Below the pieces are notes generated by a model. The model was not told the DNA's origin. It saw nothing but the letters and a program-made list of their open reading frames with translations, and made no database searches. From assembly GCF_002874965.1 (NCBI RefSeq), contig NZ_CP025624.1, forward strand, positions 3,782,001 through 3,846,000: a DNA stretch of 64,000 nucleotides, given 5' to 3'. Of the stretch, positions 37,511-46,172 are shown piece by piece (within the stretch, counting starts at the first letter, position 1; each line of letters starts with the position of its first letter). Origin of the DNA: Pseudomonas sp. NC02. GTDB taxonomy: Bacteria > Pseudomonadota > Gammaproteobacteria > Pseudomonadales > Pseudomonadaceae. The translations under genes were made by a program, and so were the position numbers.

Positions 37511-39541
37511 TCAAGGAAGCGGGACGGCAGTACCGTCGCAGAAAAAGCCATTCGTTCCACCTATCCGAACCCCGCGAACAAGAGGATGCGCTTCATCGGA
37601 AGGTAATGGTCCTTCAGGCAGGTTGATGGTGTACCAGATCCGCGCGGAGCCGGCCAGCCTTGCACCCGAGTTGGGCTGGATGGGTTTGTAGATGGTCTCA
37701 TAGGGCCCCAGGAGCAACTCGAACCCAGAATTGATCATGGCTTGCGTGAGCGGTATGGAGTCCACACGACCCACTGCTGCCGGGACCTCTATCGTTCCTG
37801 CATTGTCGCTGTAGCCCTGCCAGTGCAGCGTAACCACCATCCTCAGTTCAAAGTGCTCCGAAGGCGGGATAAACACCACAACGTTTCCGGGAGGATTTTC
37901 AGGCCTGAACGTAGCGCAGTTGATCGCCCCTGCGTCCGACAGATGTCGTACCACCGGCGGGGCAAGCTCTTTGAAGTTGGCATTCACCGTCACCGTCGTG
38001 TCAGGGGAAAACTGGCGGTTGGTGCTGGCCCCTTGGGCAATGGTGTAGAACACCGTCTTGCGGCCATTGCCATGACGCTCAATGAAGCTCCACGGGATTG
38101 AGAGCGGAATCACCTGGCCAGCCGAGGCGCCGGTCACCGGTTGGGTAGCAACGAGTTCGCCCGAATAGTAAAGGCGGATCGTAAAGTCGCTGGCATCCGG
38201 TGTGGGTGCCGTACTCCATAACGTTACCCGAGCAATTGCAGGCCGGTTGGCGTGGTCGCGCTCCAGTTCGTCGTCGGGGCCCTCGGTACCGGTTGCGTCC
38301 ACCCCGTTCACGACTACGGGCAGCAGGTCATCGTTGATCGGGTCCGGGCCAATGGGAGTGGGGCCGACAACAAACAGGTCCAGGTTGACGGTGGTGGTCG
38401 GTGTCGCCGGGTTGTTGACAGACCGCCGCCGCACCACATAGGAAACCGTCAACGGCAATAGCCCTCGAGTGGCGCCATACAGGATTTCCAGCACCCTGTA
38501 CGGAACGTAAACCTCCGCCGGGAAACGGCTGTTGCCCAGTGGCTGGGCCTCCAAGGGAACGGTGGTGATGCTTGTCCTCAATGTGACGAGGAATTCATCT
38601 CCATCGACGCCGCGCAGAAAGTTCGTATATTCAGGAATACGCACGATCATGCCGCCGTCCAGCGCAACGTCTGCCCGATCAATCAATACATCGCCGGGGG
38701 GTGAGGTTCGGTCAACCAGGGGGGCCAGCAGGTTCTCGGGCGCTGGAAACAGGCCCACGTCCATCTCGTAGGCAGTCGAAAGCCGCGCCCAATTCCCTGC
38801 CGCGTCGAACAACTCATACCGCAAATTGCGCAGGCCATCCGGATTGGCGTCAACCACGGATAATGGCAATGGAAAGCTCAGGTCCGCAGGCAGATTCCAG
38901 CGTGGCGAAGGATCGGGCGGGTTGGGTGCATAGGGCGTATCGGAGCCATTATAGTAAAGATACGCCCAATCGCCGTCTGCCCGACCATGCGCCACATAAT
39001 CCGGGATCGTAAACATTGCAGACTCATTGGGCTTGCTTTCAAAGTAGTCGCGGTCGGCAGGTGTCGGCAGGTCGGCAGGCGGAATCGGCGCCGGCGGTGC
39101 ATCGGGGGAAATGGCATACGGTGGTGTCAGGTCAACGACAACGGTCTGCGGATCTGATTCGGAATAGTTGTCAACGCCACGTACTTCAATTCCGTACTTG
39201 ATTTGGTACCGCCCCGCGGGCCGCCGACCTTGAGCAATGTTCACCACTGTCTCAGGCCCTGGGGCAGCAACGGTGAACCTATAAATGGGCTCGCCCCACT
39301 CGGTGTCATCGAAATTTTTCCACCAAACACTGACAAGATCGTCAAGAAACGGATGGGTATCGGCGTCAGGCCATAGTGGAATAGAGAAATTCAAATTCTC
39401 ACGCAGGTTGTACTCCCGTGAAAGCAATCCAGGGTAGCCAGGCACCTCACCTTCAAGAATACCATCAGGCAAGGCGTCAGTCGTATTGGCACTTCGATTC
39501 TTTGCATAGTTACGGATAAAGTCGAGCGTGTCCTTTTTCAT
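37511..39541 (-). CDS. Beta-domain repeat protein, 676 aa, unknown function
   Basis: The 676-residue protein has no recognised family or signal peptide. It contains beta-rich modules (LFDAAGNWARLS, the VPYRVLEI strand, IPWSFIERHGNG) and ends with an HWQGYSDN module and a Cys-containing tail (GGTNGFFCDGTAVPLP). The C-terminal half is clearly paralogous to that of the 663-aa protein upstream (shared IPWxxIE, HWQGY, terminal FC). The overall Ig-like style resembles the two giant proteins. GGAG at 8 bases supports ATG 39541. It follows the 663-aa gene by 144 bp with no visible terminator and is probably the second gene of that operon. Confidence 0.88.
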   Translation of the reverse strand: MKKDTLDFIRNYAKNRSANTTDALPDGILEGEVPGYPGLLSREYNLRENLNFSIPLWPDADTHPFLDDLVSVWWKNFDDTEWGEPIYRFTVAAPGPETVVNIAQGRRPAGRYQIKYGIEVRGVDNYSESDPQTVVVDLTPPYAISPDAPPAPIPPADLPTPADRDYFESKPNESAMFTIPDYVAHGRADGDWAYLYYNGSDTPYAPNPPDPSPRWNLPADLSFPLPLSVVDANPDGLRNLRYELFDAAGNWARLSTAYEMDVGLFPAPENLLAPLVDRTSPPGDVLIDRADVALDGGMIVRIPEYTNFLRGVDGDEFLVTLRTSITTVPLEAQPLGNSRFPAEVYVPYRVLEILYGATRGLLPLTVSYVVRRRSVNNPATPTTTVNLDLFVVGPTPIGPDPINDDLLPVVVNGVDATGTEGPDDELERDHANRPAIARVTLWSTAPTPDASDFTIRLYYSGELVATQPVTGASAGQVIPLSIPWSFIERHGNGRKTVFYTIAQGASTNRQFSPDTTVTVNANFKELAPPVVRHLSDAGAINCATFRPENPPGNVVVFIPPSEHFELRMVVTLHWQGYSDNAGTIEVPAAVGRVDSIPLTQAMINSGFELLLGPYETIYKPIQPNSGARLAGSARIWYTINLPEGPLPSDEAHPLVRGVRIGGTNGFFCDGTAVPLP

Positions 39542-39685
39542 TACGTGTCTCCAGATATTAAGACGAATTACATCTCACCCACACTTCCCTACCATTGACG
39601 TAGCCGTTCGCGTCGCGAGACAAAGCGCTTGCACGCCTATCACACGCCGACTATTCCCTGCACAACAACAAATACACCCAGTCCT

Positions 39686-41677
39686 TTAATCTTTGACCAA
39701 CGTTGCCTTTCCATCACTAGTGCAACTAATGACATCCCCGGGTTTACAAAACCCACCCGTTGGAAAGGTCAGGTCGACACGGATATGTCCGCTCCCCTTG
39801 ACGTCTGGCCGGGAGTCACCCACCTTGCCCAGGTTGCGCCACACTTCGAAACTGGCCACAGCTGAACCGTATTCGCGCATAGGCTCCAAGGTCCGGTCGA
39901 ACGGTTCCACCACAACTTTAATACCGTTATCAATATGGGGTTGCAGCACTTGGATGGTTTCTTCGTATTCAGTGCCAGCAATAGGATCAACCCAGTTATT
40001 ACGCGCATAGCCTTGCCAGTGAAAACGCACCTCGTCGTTAAGTTGCAGGCCGATATTGCCCGGAATCAACCAATGCACGCCATATAAAGGCGAAGGCGAA
40101 GAACAACAGGTCACATACTCGCTAGTCAGGGTGTGCTGAACTTGCGGAGGAGTAAAATCAATCAGCGCCGTCACATCGACATACACAAAAGTTGGCGGCG
40201 ACTGTTGTTCGTTGACCCCATTACTGGTGAGGTAATGGACCGGCAGACGTGGATTGACCGTCCCCTCGATCAGATTCCAGGGAATATCGGTAAACCACAC
40301 CAACTGCCCTCCTACCTCCCCCAACTGCACGGGATGGCTGGCCACCGGGCCAACACCGTTCCAGAACAGACTGAGCAATTGACCCGCAACCGGATCTGCA
40401 AACAAAGGAACATATGCCTGGGCAGCCAGCCCACGATCCAGATGATTGAGCTGATTGGGAGTCTTGGAGCCGCGCCCTATCACCGTGACGCTGGCCAGGG
40501 TCGGGTTAAGCAATGCGGGCGCATTGGGATGGTCCTGGCCGGCAATCGTCAGGTCGACATTGAACCGTTCCGATAAGGAACGAAATGGAGGCAGGGCTCC
40601 GCGAATGATTTCGTAGCGCACCACCGCCGCTTCGGGAACCAGTACAGGCGCAGGCCCCCTGAGGGTCAGCCATGGAATTTCCACATCACAAGGGAAGCTC
40701 AGTATCGGCTGCGGGACTGTCGGACGGGCATTCCAATAGGCGATTACCTGGTCCCCCGGCGCCCAATCGTCGTAGGCGGGGTCAATGCGCATGAACACGC
40801 CACGACGTGCATCATCGCGCTTGATCAGGCTGTCGTCGTATGCCGGTGGCCGAATTTGCGGACGCGGCAAGTTGCTCGGCAACGGCGTCAGTGCCAGCTG
40901 AAACAGCAGTCCGGCACTCTGGCTGCTGAAATTGCCTGCCTCGTCAAAAATGCGGTAGAAAATATAGGCGTCACCGTTGTTCAACCTGCGAAAAATATCG
41001 GGGTCCACGTAAGCAACCAGCGGGTCTGAGGCTAACGCGATCACGTACTCGGCGTCCGCCGCGCTTAGCGGCGGGTTATCCCGGTTGGACAGGTAGAATT
41101 CAATCCGGTCCCTGTCCGCGCGCACGGTGTAGAACGGAATATTGAACGCCACCGGCACGTTATCGAGCAGGTATTGCTCATCGACGTTCGGGGTCGGGGC
41201 AACTACAAAATCCACAGTATCCAGAGGGTTCAGTAACTCAGGCGAGTCCAGATCGATGGTGAGTGTTCTCCTGGGATTCAGCACACTGACGCCGCCAAAG
41301 GAGTCCTGAACCGTGTAGTAGAGTTGCGCGGTGCCGGAGCCCTCATCAGTCAATCGTGACAGGGGCACCTCCAGTGAGATCACCGCTGGCAAAGGGGGTG
41401 GCGGGCCAAACACCTGCCGCGAATCAACCACCTCATCGACACCCGCCCACACCCAGCGGAGGCGCACGATGTGCGGCTCATCCAGCAGCGGCTCGGGTCG
41501 CGGGTTCCACATCGGAATGTTGACCTGCAGCGGGCCCTGCAGGCGCGAGCGCGGGATCACGCCCCGGGGGTCACCACTGTCGACGCCGGGTATGTCCATC
41601 GGGTCCAGCAACACAGTGCCCCCGTCGTCCGCGCCCAAGGGTTTGATCAGGTAAGTGGATTCAGAGACGTCAGACAT
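39686..41677 (-). CDS. Beta-domain repeat protein, 663 aa, unknown function
   Basis: The 663-residue protein was not recognised. It has tandem beta-sandwich-like modules with repeated patterns: RIEFYLSNRDN..., AYIFYRIFDEAGNFSSQS, LPRPQI linkers like those of the giant proteins, and IPWNLIEG...HWQGY as in the 676-aa protein. The tail is Cys-rich (TCCSSPS, GGFCKPGDVISC). There is no signal peptide. The start at 41677 (MSDVSEST) has GAGGA; the six residues upstream are unsupported. A CTGT-N8-ACAG element lies 102 bp upstream, as for the giant genes, so coordinated expression is likely. Confidence 0.88.
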   Translation of the reverse strand: MSDVSESTYLIKPLGADDGGTVLLDPMDIPGVDSGDPRGVIPRSRLQGPLQVNIPMWNPRPEPLLDEPHIVRLRWVWAGVDEVVDSRQVFGPPPPLPAVISLEVPLSRLTDEGSGTAQLYYTVQDSFGGVSVLNPRRTLTIDLDSPELLNPLDTVDFVVAPTPNVDEQYLLDNVPVAFNIPFYTVRADRDRIEFYLSNRDNPPLSAADAEYVIALASDPLVAYVDPDIFRRLNNGDAYIFYRIFDEAGNFSSQSAGLLFQLALTPLPSNLPRPQIRPPAYDDSLIKRDDARRGVFMRIDPAYDDWAPGDQVIAYWNARPTVPQPILSFPCDVEIPWLTLRGPAPVLVPEAAVVRYEIIRGALPPFRSLSERFNVDLTIAGQDHPNAPALLNPTLASVTVIGRGSKTPNQLNHLDRGLAAQAYVPLFADPVAGQLLSLFWNGVGPVASHPVQLGEVGGQLVWFTDIPWNLIEGTVNPRLPVHYLTSNGVNEQQSPPTFVYVDVTALIDFTPPQVQHTLTSEYVTCCSSPSPLYGVHWLIPGNIGLQLNDEVRFHWQGYARNNWVDPIAGTEYEETIQVLQPHIDNGIKVVVEPFDRTLEPMREYGSAVASFEVWRNLGKVGDSRPDVKGSGHIRVDLTFPTGGFCKPGDVISCTSDGKATLVKD

Positions 41678-41779
41678 GGGTTTAATCCTCAACACGGTGG
41701 ACAGTGGCCTGCCGGCAGGCGGCGTGTGTATACCAAGTGGCGTTGAGAGAATTAAGCGCCCGATTCCTCCGGCCGGATA

Positions 41780-41795
41780 CTGTCAGAATTAACAG
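41780..41795 (-). promoter_or_regulatory. CTGT-N8-ACAG element upstream of the 663-aa gene
   Basis: Read on the minus strand it is CTGTTAATTCTGACAG, matching the 25829 copy at 14 of 16 positions. A CTTAAT hexamer follows 25 bp downstream, comparable to TTTGAT in the other two promoters. Confidence 0.65.
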
Positions 41796-41886
41796 GTAGC
41801 CCCCTCCATTCGTCGCTTTTTGCTCGGCCTTGCTGCCAGGGCGGTTACTGAGCAGCGCTTGACGAAATTTCCTACTTGGTGTTTCC

Positions 41887-41900
41887 TGAAACCGGTTTCA
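41887..41900. promoter_or_regulatory. PtxS operator upstream of ptxS
   Basis: The perfect palindrome TGAAACCGGTTTCA is the established PtxS operator. It sits 54 bp before the ptxS start codon and implies autoregulation released by 2-ketogluconate. Confidence 0.93.
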
Positions 41901-41954
41901 GCAATTGGTTTCGCCTTGGAACCCAGATAAATCCAATAAGAAAGGCCCGCCGCC

Positions 41955-43013
41955 GTGACTACTTTTTCCGCCGCCCAACGCAGCCGCGTGACCATGCTGG
42001 ACGTCGCCGAGCGCGCCGGTGTGTCCAAGGCCAGCGTGTCGCGCTTTATCGGCGACGACCGTGCCCTGCTCTCCGATGCCATCGCCCTGCGCATCGAGCA
42101 GGCCATCGATGAGCTGGGCTATCGCCCCAACCAGATGGCCCGCGGCCTGAAACGCGGGCGCACCCGCCTGATCGGCATGCTGGTAGCCGATATCCGCAAC
42201 CCCTATTCGATTGCCGTAATGCATGGCGTGGAAACCGCCTGCCGCCAGCACGGCTACAGCCTGGTGGTGTGCAACACCGACCGCGATGACGAGCAGGAGC
42301 GCCAGCACCTGGCGGCCCTGCGTGCCTACAACATCGAAGGGCTGATCGTGAATACCCTCGGCCATCACCTGGACCAATTGCTGGAACTGCAACGGGAAAT
42401 GCCCCTGGTGCTGGTGGACCGCAAGGTCGAACCGCTGCACAGCGACCTGGTAGGGCTGGACAACCCGGTGGCGGTGCGCATGGCCGTGGAGCATCTGGAA
42501 CAACAAGGCTATCGCGACCTGCTGTTGGTGACTGAAGCCACCGACGGCACCAGCTCGCGGCTTGAGCGCCTGGACAGTTTCAAGGCGGAGATGACCAACC
42601 GTCCGACGTTGACCGGCGCCGTACTCGAGTTGGACGGCGAACTGGAACAGCGTCTGCAAAAGTTTCTAGGCAAATCCGGCCCCAAGGCGTTGTTCTGCGC
42701 CAACGGAATCGCGGCACTGGCGTGTACCCGTGCGTTGAAAAATCTAGGCTGCGACCTGTTTGATGACGTGGGCCTGATCGCCCTGGATGACCTCGACTGG
42801 TACCCGCTGGTGGGCAACGGCATCACCGCCCTCGCCCAGCCCACCGAGGCCATCGGCGCCAGTGCGTTTGACTGTTTACTCAAGCGCTTGCGCGGCGATA
42901 GCCAGCCCCCACGCACCCTGGACTTCTTGCCACAACTGATTATCCGGGGCTCGACCCAATCCCTTGTGGGAGCTGGCTTGCCTGCGATAACGGTTTCTCC
43001 GGCGAAGCAGTAG
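41955..43013 (+). CDS. ptxS: LacI-family repressor of 2-ketogluconate utilisation
   Basis: The 352-residue LacI/GalR protein has an N-terminal helix-turn-helix (TMLDVAERAGVSKASVSRFIG, residues ~13-33), the hinge YRPNQMARGLKRG and a periplasmic-binding-protein-like effector domain. Identity is fixed by the downstream kguE-K-T-D genes and the two TGAAACCGGTTTCA operators. GTG 41955 is the chosen start, with AAGAAAGG upstream. The last ~16 residues (after RGSTQSL) are encoded by a REPIN arm, so the original stop seems to have been replaced. Confidence 0.95.
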   Translation: MTTFSAAQRSRVTMLDVAERAGVSKASVSRFIGDDRALLSDAIALRIEQAIDELGYRPNQMARGLKRGRTRLIGMLVADIRNPYSIAVMHGVETACRQHGYSLVVCNTDRDDEQERQHLAALRAYNIEGLIVNTLGHHLDQLLELQREMPLVLVDRKVEPLHSDLVGLDNPVAVRMAVEHLEQQGYRDLLLVTEATDGTSSRLERLDSFKAEMTNRPTLTGAVLELDGELEQRLQKFLGKSGPKALFCANGIAALACTRALKNLGCDLFDDVGLIALDDLDWYPLVGNGITALAQPTEAIGASAFDCLLKRLRGDSQPPRTLDFLPQLIIRGSTQSLVGAGLPAITVSPAKQ

Positions 43014-43053
43014 GCGGCTGACCGCCGCCATCGCAGGCAAGCCAGCTCCCACA
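42965..43053. repeat. REPIN (type B) overlapping the ptxS 3' end
   Basis: An inverted pair of the GAGCTGGCTTGCCTGCGA-type core. The left arm is in frame with ptxS and encodes its C-terminal residues VGAGLPAI; the stop codon lies in the REPIN loop. Confidence 0.92.
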
Positions 43054-43074
43054 CGTTTATTTTGCGAATAAAAA

Positions 43075-43088
43075 TGAAACCGGTTTCA
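43075..43088. promoter_or_regulatory. PtxS operator upstream of kguE
   Basis: A second perfect TGAAACCGGTTTCA ends 13 bp before the kguE ATG. PtxS binding here would block the kguEKTD operon. Confidence 0.94.
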
Positions 43089-43101
43089 GAGGTCCACAAC
43101 A

Positions 43102-43884
43102 ATGCATAAATACCCCGTCTCCATCAGCCTTTCCAGTTACGGCGCCGACCTGGTCCGCCAGCAAGGCCAGTTGAGTTTCGTCGAGGTGCTGGCTGCCGCC
43201 GGCGCGCAACGCATCGAATGGCGCGAAGAGCTGCTGACCACCGAACAACCCCATGAGCTGGCGCAAGCTGCAGCCGATCAAGGCCTGGAGTGCGTGTTCT
43301 CATCGCCCCTGGAACTCTGGGTGGCCGGTCGCTCGCAGCCCAATGCCGAACTGGCCGCCACCCTCAACCGCGCCCAGGCATTCGGCGCCCGCTGGCTGAA
43401 AGTCTCCCTGGGCTATTTCACCGACACCAACGACCTCGACAGTTTGAGCGCCCTGCTCAACCGGCATCCGGTCAAGCTGCTGGTGGAAAACGACCAGACC
43501 CTGCACGGCGGGCGCATCGAGCCGATGCAGCGCTTTTTCAACGAAGTCGAGCGGTTCGCGGTGCCGGTGAAAATGACCTTCGATATCGGCAACTGGCAAT
43601 GGCAAGACCAATCGGCGACCACCGCTGCACGCCTGCTGGGCCGCCACGTGGATTACCTGCACTGCAAGGCCGTGGCCCGCCGCGCCGACGGCAAGCTGGT
43701 GGCCCTGCCGCCGGGCGCCGCCGACCTGCATCTGTGGGAACAACTGCTCAAGCACATGACTCAAGGTATTACCCGGGCCGTGGAATTTCCGCTGCAAGGC
43801 AATGACCTGGTGCAGGTCACCGCCCAGCAGGTCGCCGCCCTCGCCGTCCTCGGCCAGCCCCGCGTGGAGAACGCACATGTCTGA
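43102..43884 (+). CDS. kguE: KguE, xylose-isomerase-like TIM-barrel protein of ketogluconate metabolism
   Basis: The 260-residue AP-endonuclease-2/sugar-isomerase-fold protein has metal-ligand-type acidic and His residues at strand ends (ELWVAG, LLVENDQT, FDIGNWQW, YLHCKAV, VEFPL). It is the first gene of the operon that converts 2-ketogluconate to 6-phosphogluconate. Its exact reaction is not settled in the family. An AGAGGT ribosome site follows the PtxS operator. The 3' end overlaps kguK by 8 bp. Confidence 0.92.
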   Translation: MHKYPVSISLSSYGADLVRQQGQLSFVEVLAAAGAQRIEWREELLTTEQPHELAQAAADQGLECVFSSPLELWVAGRSQPNAELAATLNRAQAFGARWLKVSLGYFTDTNDLDSLSALLNRHPVKLLVENDQTLHGGRIEPMQRFFNEVERFAVPVKMTFDIGNWQWQDQSATTAARLLGRHVDYLHCKAVARRADGKLVALPPGAADLHLWEQLLKHMTQGITRAVEFPLQGNDLVQVTAQQVAALAVLGQPRVENAHV

Positions 43885-44821
43885 GATCGATATCCTGTCG
43901 TTTGGTGAAACCATGGCGATGTTTGTCGCCGAACAGACCGGCGACCTGGCCCAGGTTGCCCAGTTTCACAAGCGCATTGCCGGCGCCGACAGCAACGTCG
44001 CCATCGGCCTGTCACGCCTGGGCTTCAACGTCGCATGGCTGAGCCGCGTGGGTGCCGATTCCCTCGGGCGCTTCGTGGTGGACACCTTGCAGAACGAAGG
44101 CCTGGACTGCACTCAGGTGGCGGTGGACCCGCTGCACCCCACGGGCTTTCAACTCAAGTCCCGCGAGGAAGCCGGCGATGATCCGCAGGTGGAGTACTTC
44201 CGCCGTGGCTCGGCCGCCAGCCATTTGTCGGTCGAGGCGATCAAGCCTGAGCTGTTGCAAGCCCGGCACCTGCACGCCACCGGCATTCCGCCGGCGCTGT
44301 CGGACGCCACCCGCGACCTGTCGCGCCAGTTGATGACGCAAATGCGCGAGGCCGGGCGCAGCGTGTCCTTCGACCCGAACCTGCGCCCGTCCCTGTGGGC
44401 GAACGAGCAACGCATGATCAGCGAAATCAACGCCCTCGCCTGCCTGGCGGACTGGGTGTTGCCGGGCTTGAGCGAAGGCCGCTTGCTCACCGGTTTTGAA
44501 GACCCGGCCGACATCGCCGCGTTTTACCTGGACCAGGGCGTGGAAGCCGTGGCCATCAAGCTCGGGCCCCACGGCGCGTATTACCGCACCCAGCTGGACC
44601 AGGGGTTTGTCGCCGCCGTGCCAGTGGCCAAGGTGGTCGACACGGTCGGCGCCGGCGATGGATTTGCCGTGGGCATGATCAGCGCGCTCCTGGAAAACCT
44701 GAGCTTCAGCGAAGCCGTGCAGCGCGGCAACTGGATCGGCAGCCGCGCGGTGCAGAGCCGTGGCGACATGGAAGGCTTGCCGTTCAGGACCGATCTGCCC
44801 CACACCCAGAAAGCCGGTTAA
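43877..44821 (+). CDS. kguK: 2-Ketogluconate kinase
   Basis: The 314-residue PfkB/ribokinase-family enzyme has the N-terminal substrate loop AGADSNVAIGLSRLG and the C-terminal catalytic/ATP motif DTVGAGDGFAVGM with the base Asp. It phosphorylates 2-ketogluconate to 2-keto-6-phosphogluconate in the cytoplasm. The start MSEIDILS is inside the last codons of kguE (8-bp overlap), indicating coupling. Confidence 0.95.
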   Translation: MSEIDILSFGETMAMFVAEQTGDLAQVAQFHKRIAGADSNVAIGLSRLGFNVAWLSRVGADSLGRFVVDTLQNEGLDCTQVAVDPLHPTGFQLKSREEAGDDPQVEYFRRGSAASHLSVEAIKPELLQARHLHATGIPPALSDATRDLSRQLMTQMREAGRSVSFDPNLRPSLWANEQRMISEINALACLADWVLPGLSEGRLLTGFEDPADIAAFYLDQGVEAVAIKLGPHGAYYRTQLDQGFVAAVPVAKVVDTVGAGDGFAVGMISALLENLSFSEAVQRGNWIGSRAVQSRGDMEGLPFRTDLPHTQKAG

Positions 44822-44876
44822 TCAGCATCACCGAGTTACCTGTTGCCACAACTACAACAAGCTCAGGAGCAACCTT

Positions 44877-46172
44877 ATGGACCCGTTGAAACTCGCCACC
44901 CGCCGTTGGTGGTACATCATGCCCATCGTGTTTATCACCTACAGCCTGGCGTACCTGGACCGCGCCAACTACGGCTTTGCCGCCGCCTCCGGGATGGCCG
45001 AAGACCTGATGATCACCCCGGGCATGTCGTCATTGCTCGGCGCGCTGTTCTTCCTCGGCTACTTTTTCTTCCAGGTGCCCGGTGCGATCTACGCGCAGAA
45101 ACGCAGCGTGAAGAAGCTGATTTTCGTCAGCCTGATCCTGTGGGGCGGCCTGGCCACCCTGACCGGCATGGTGTCCAACGCCTACATGCTGATCGTGATC
45201 CGCTTCATGCTCGGGGTGGTCGAAGCCGCCGTGATGCCGGCGATGCTGGTGTACCTGTGCCACTGGTTCACCCGCGCGGAACGCTCGCGAGCCAACACCT
45301 TCCTGATCCTCGGCAACCCGGTGACCATGATGTGGATGTCGGTGGTCTCGGGCTACCTGGTGCAGCATTTCAGCTGGCGCTGGATGTTTATCATCGAAGG
45401 TTTGCCGGCGGTGCTGTGGGCGTTTATCTGGTGGAAGCTGGCGGATGAAAAACCCGCAGACGCCAAATGGCTGAGCGCCCAGCATAAAAAAGACCTGGAA
45501 ACAGCCCTCGCCGAAGAACAAGTGGGCATCAAGGCGGTAAAGAACTACGCCGAGGCCTTTCGCTCACCCAAGGTGATCATCCTGGCGCTGCAGTTTTTCT
45601 GCTGGAGCATTGGCGTGTATGGCTTCGTGCTGTGGCTGCCGTCGATCCTCAAGGCCGGCCTGAAAATGGACATGGTCGAGGCCGGCTGGCTGTCGGCGCT
45701 GCCGTACCTGGCGGCGGTGATCGGCATGCTGGCGGTGTCCTGGGGCTCGGACAAACTGCAAAAACGTAAACGTTTTGTGTGGCCACCGTTGCTGATCGCC
45801 TCCATCGCGTTTTATGCGTCCTACGTGCTCGGCGCCGAACACTTCTGGTGGTCGTACACCCTGCTGGTGATCGCCGGGGCCTGTATGTACGCGCCGTACG
45901 GGCCGTTTTTCGCAATCGTCCCCGAGATCCTTCCGGCCAACGTCGCCGGCGGCGCCATGGCGCTGATCAACAGCATGGGCGCCCTCGGTTCGTTCGGCGG
46001 TTCGTACCTGGTGGGCTACCTCAACAGCAGCACCGGATCGCCCGGCGCCTCGTACTTGCTGATGAGTGGTGCGCTGCTGGTGTCGGTGGTGTTGACGATC
46101 TTTCTCAAGCCCGGCGCCAGCGACCGCGAGCGCGCCCCGCTGCACTCCCTTGAATTGAAGGTAAAGACCTGA
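44877..46172 (+). CDS. kguT: 2-Ketogluconate transporter (MFS)
   Basis: The 431-residue major facilitator of the anion:cation symporter type has 12 TM helices, an N-terminal ITYSLAYLDRANYGFAAASG signature and a large central loop (~200-230). CAGGAG precedes ATG 44877. It imports 2-ketogluconate across the inner membrane after periplasmic glucose oxidation. Its stop overlaps the kguD start by one base (TGATG). Confidence 0.95.
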   Translation: MDPLKLATRRWWYIMPIVFITYSLAYLDRANYGFAAASGMAEDLMITPGMSSLLGALFFLGYFFFQVPGAIYAQKRSVKKLIFVSLILWGGLATLTGMVSNAYMLIVIRFMLGVVEAAVMPAMLVYLCHWFTRAERSRANTFLILGNPVTMMWMSVVSGYLVQHFSWRWMFIIEGLPAVLWAFIWWKLADEKPADAKWLSAQHKKDLETALAEEQVGIKAVKNYAEAFRSPKVIILALQFFCWSIGVYGFVLWLPSILKAGLKMDMVEAGWLSALPYLAAVIGMLAVSWGSDKLQKRKRFVWPPLLIASIAFYASYVLGAEHFWWSYTLLVIAGACMYAPYGPFFAIVPEILPANVAGGAMALINSMGALGSFGGSYLVGYLNSSTGSPGASYLLMSGALLVSVVLTIFLKPGASDRERAPLHSLELKVKT

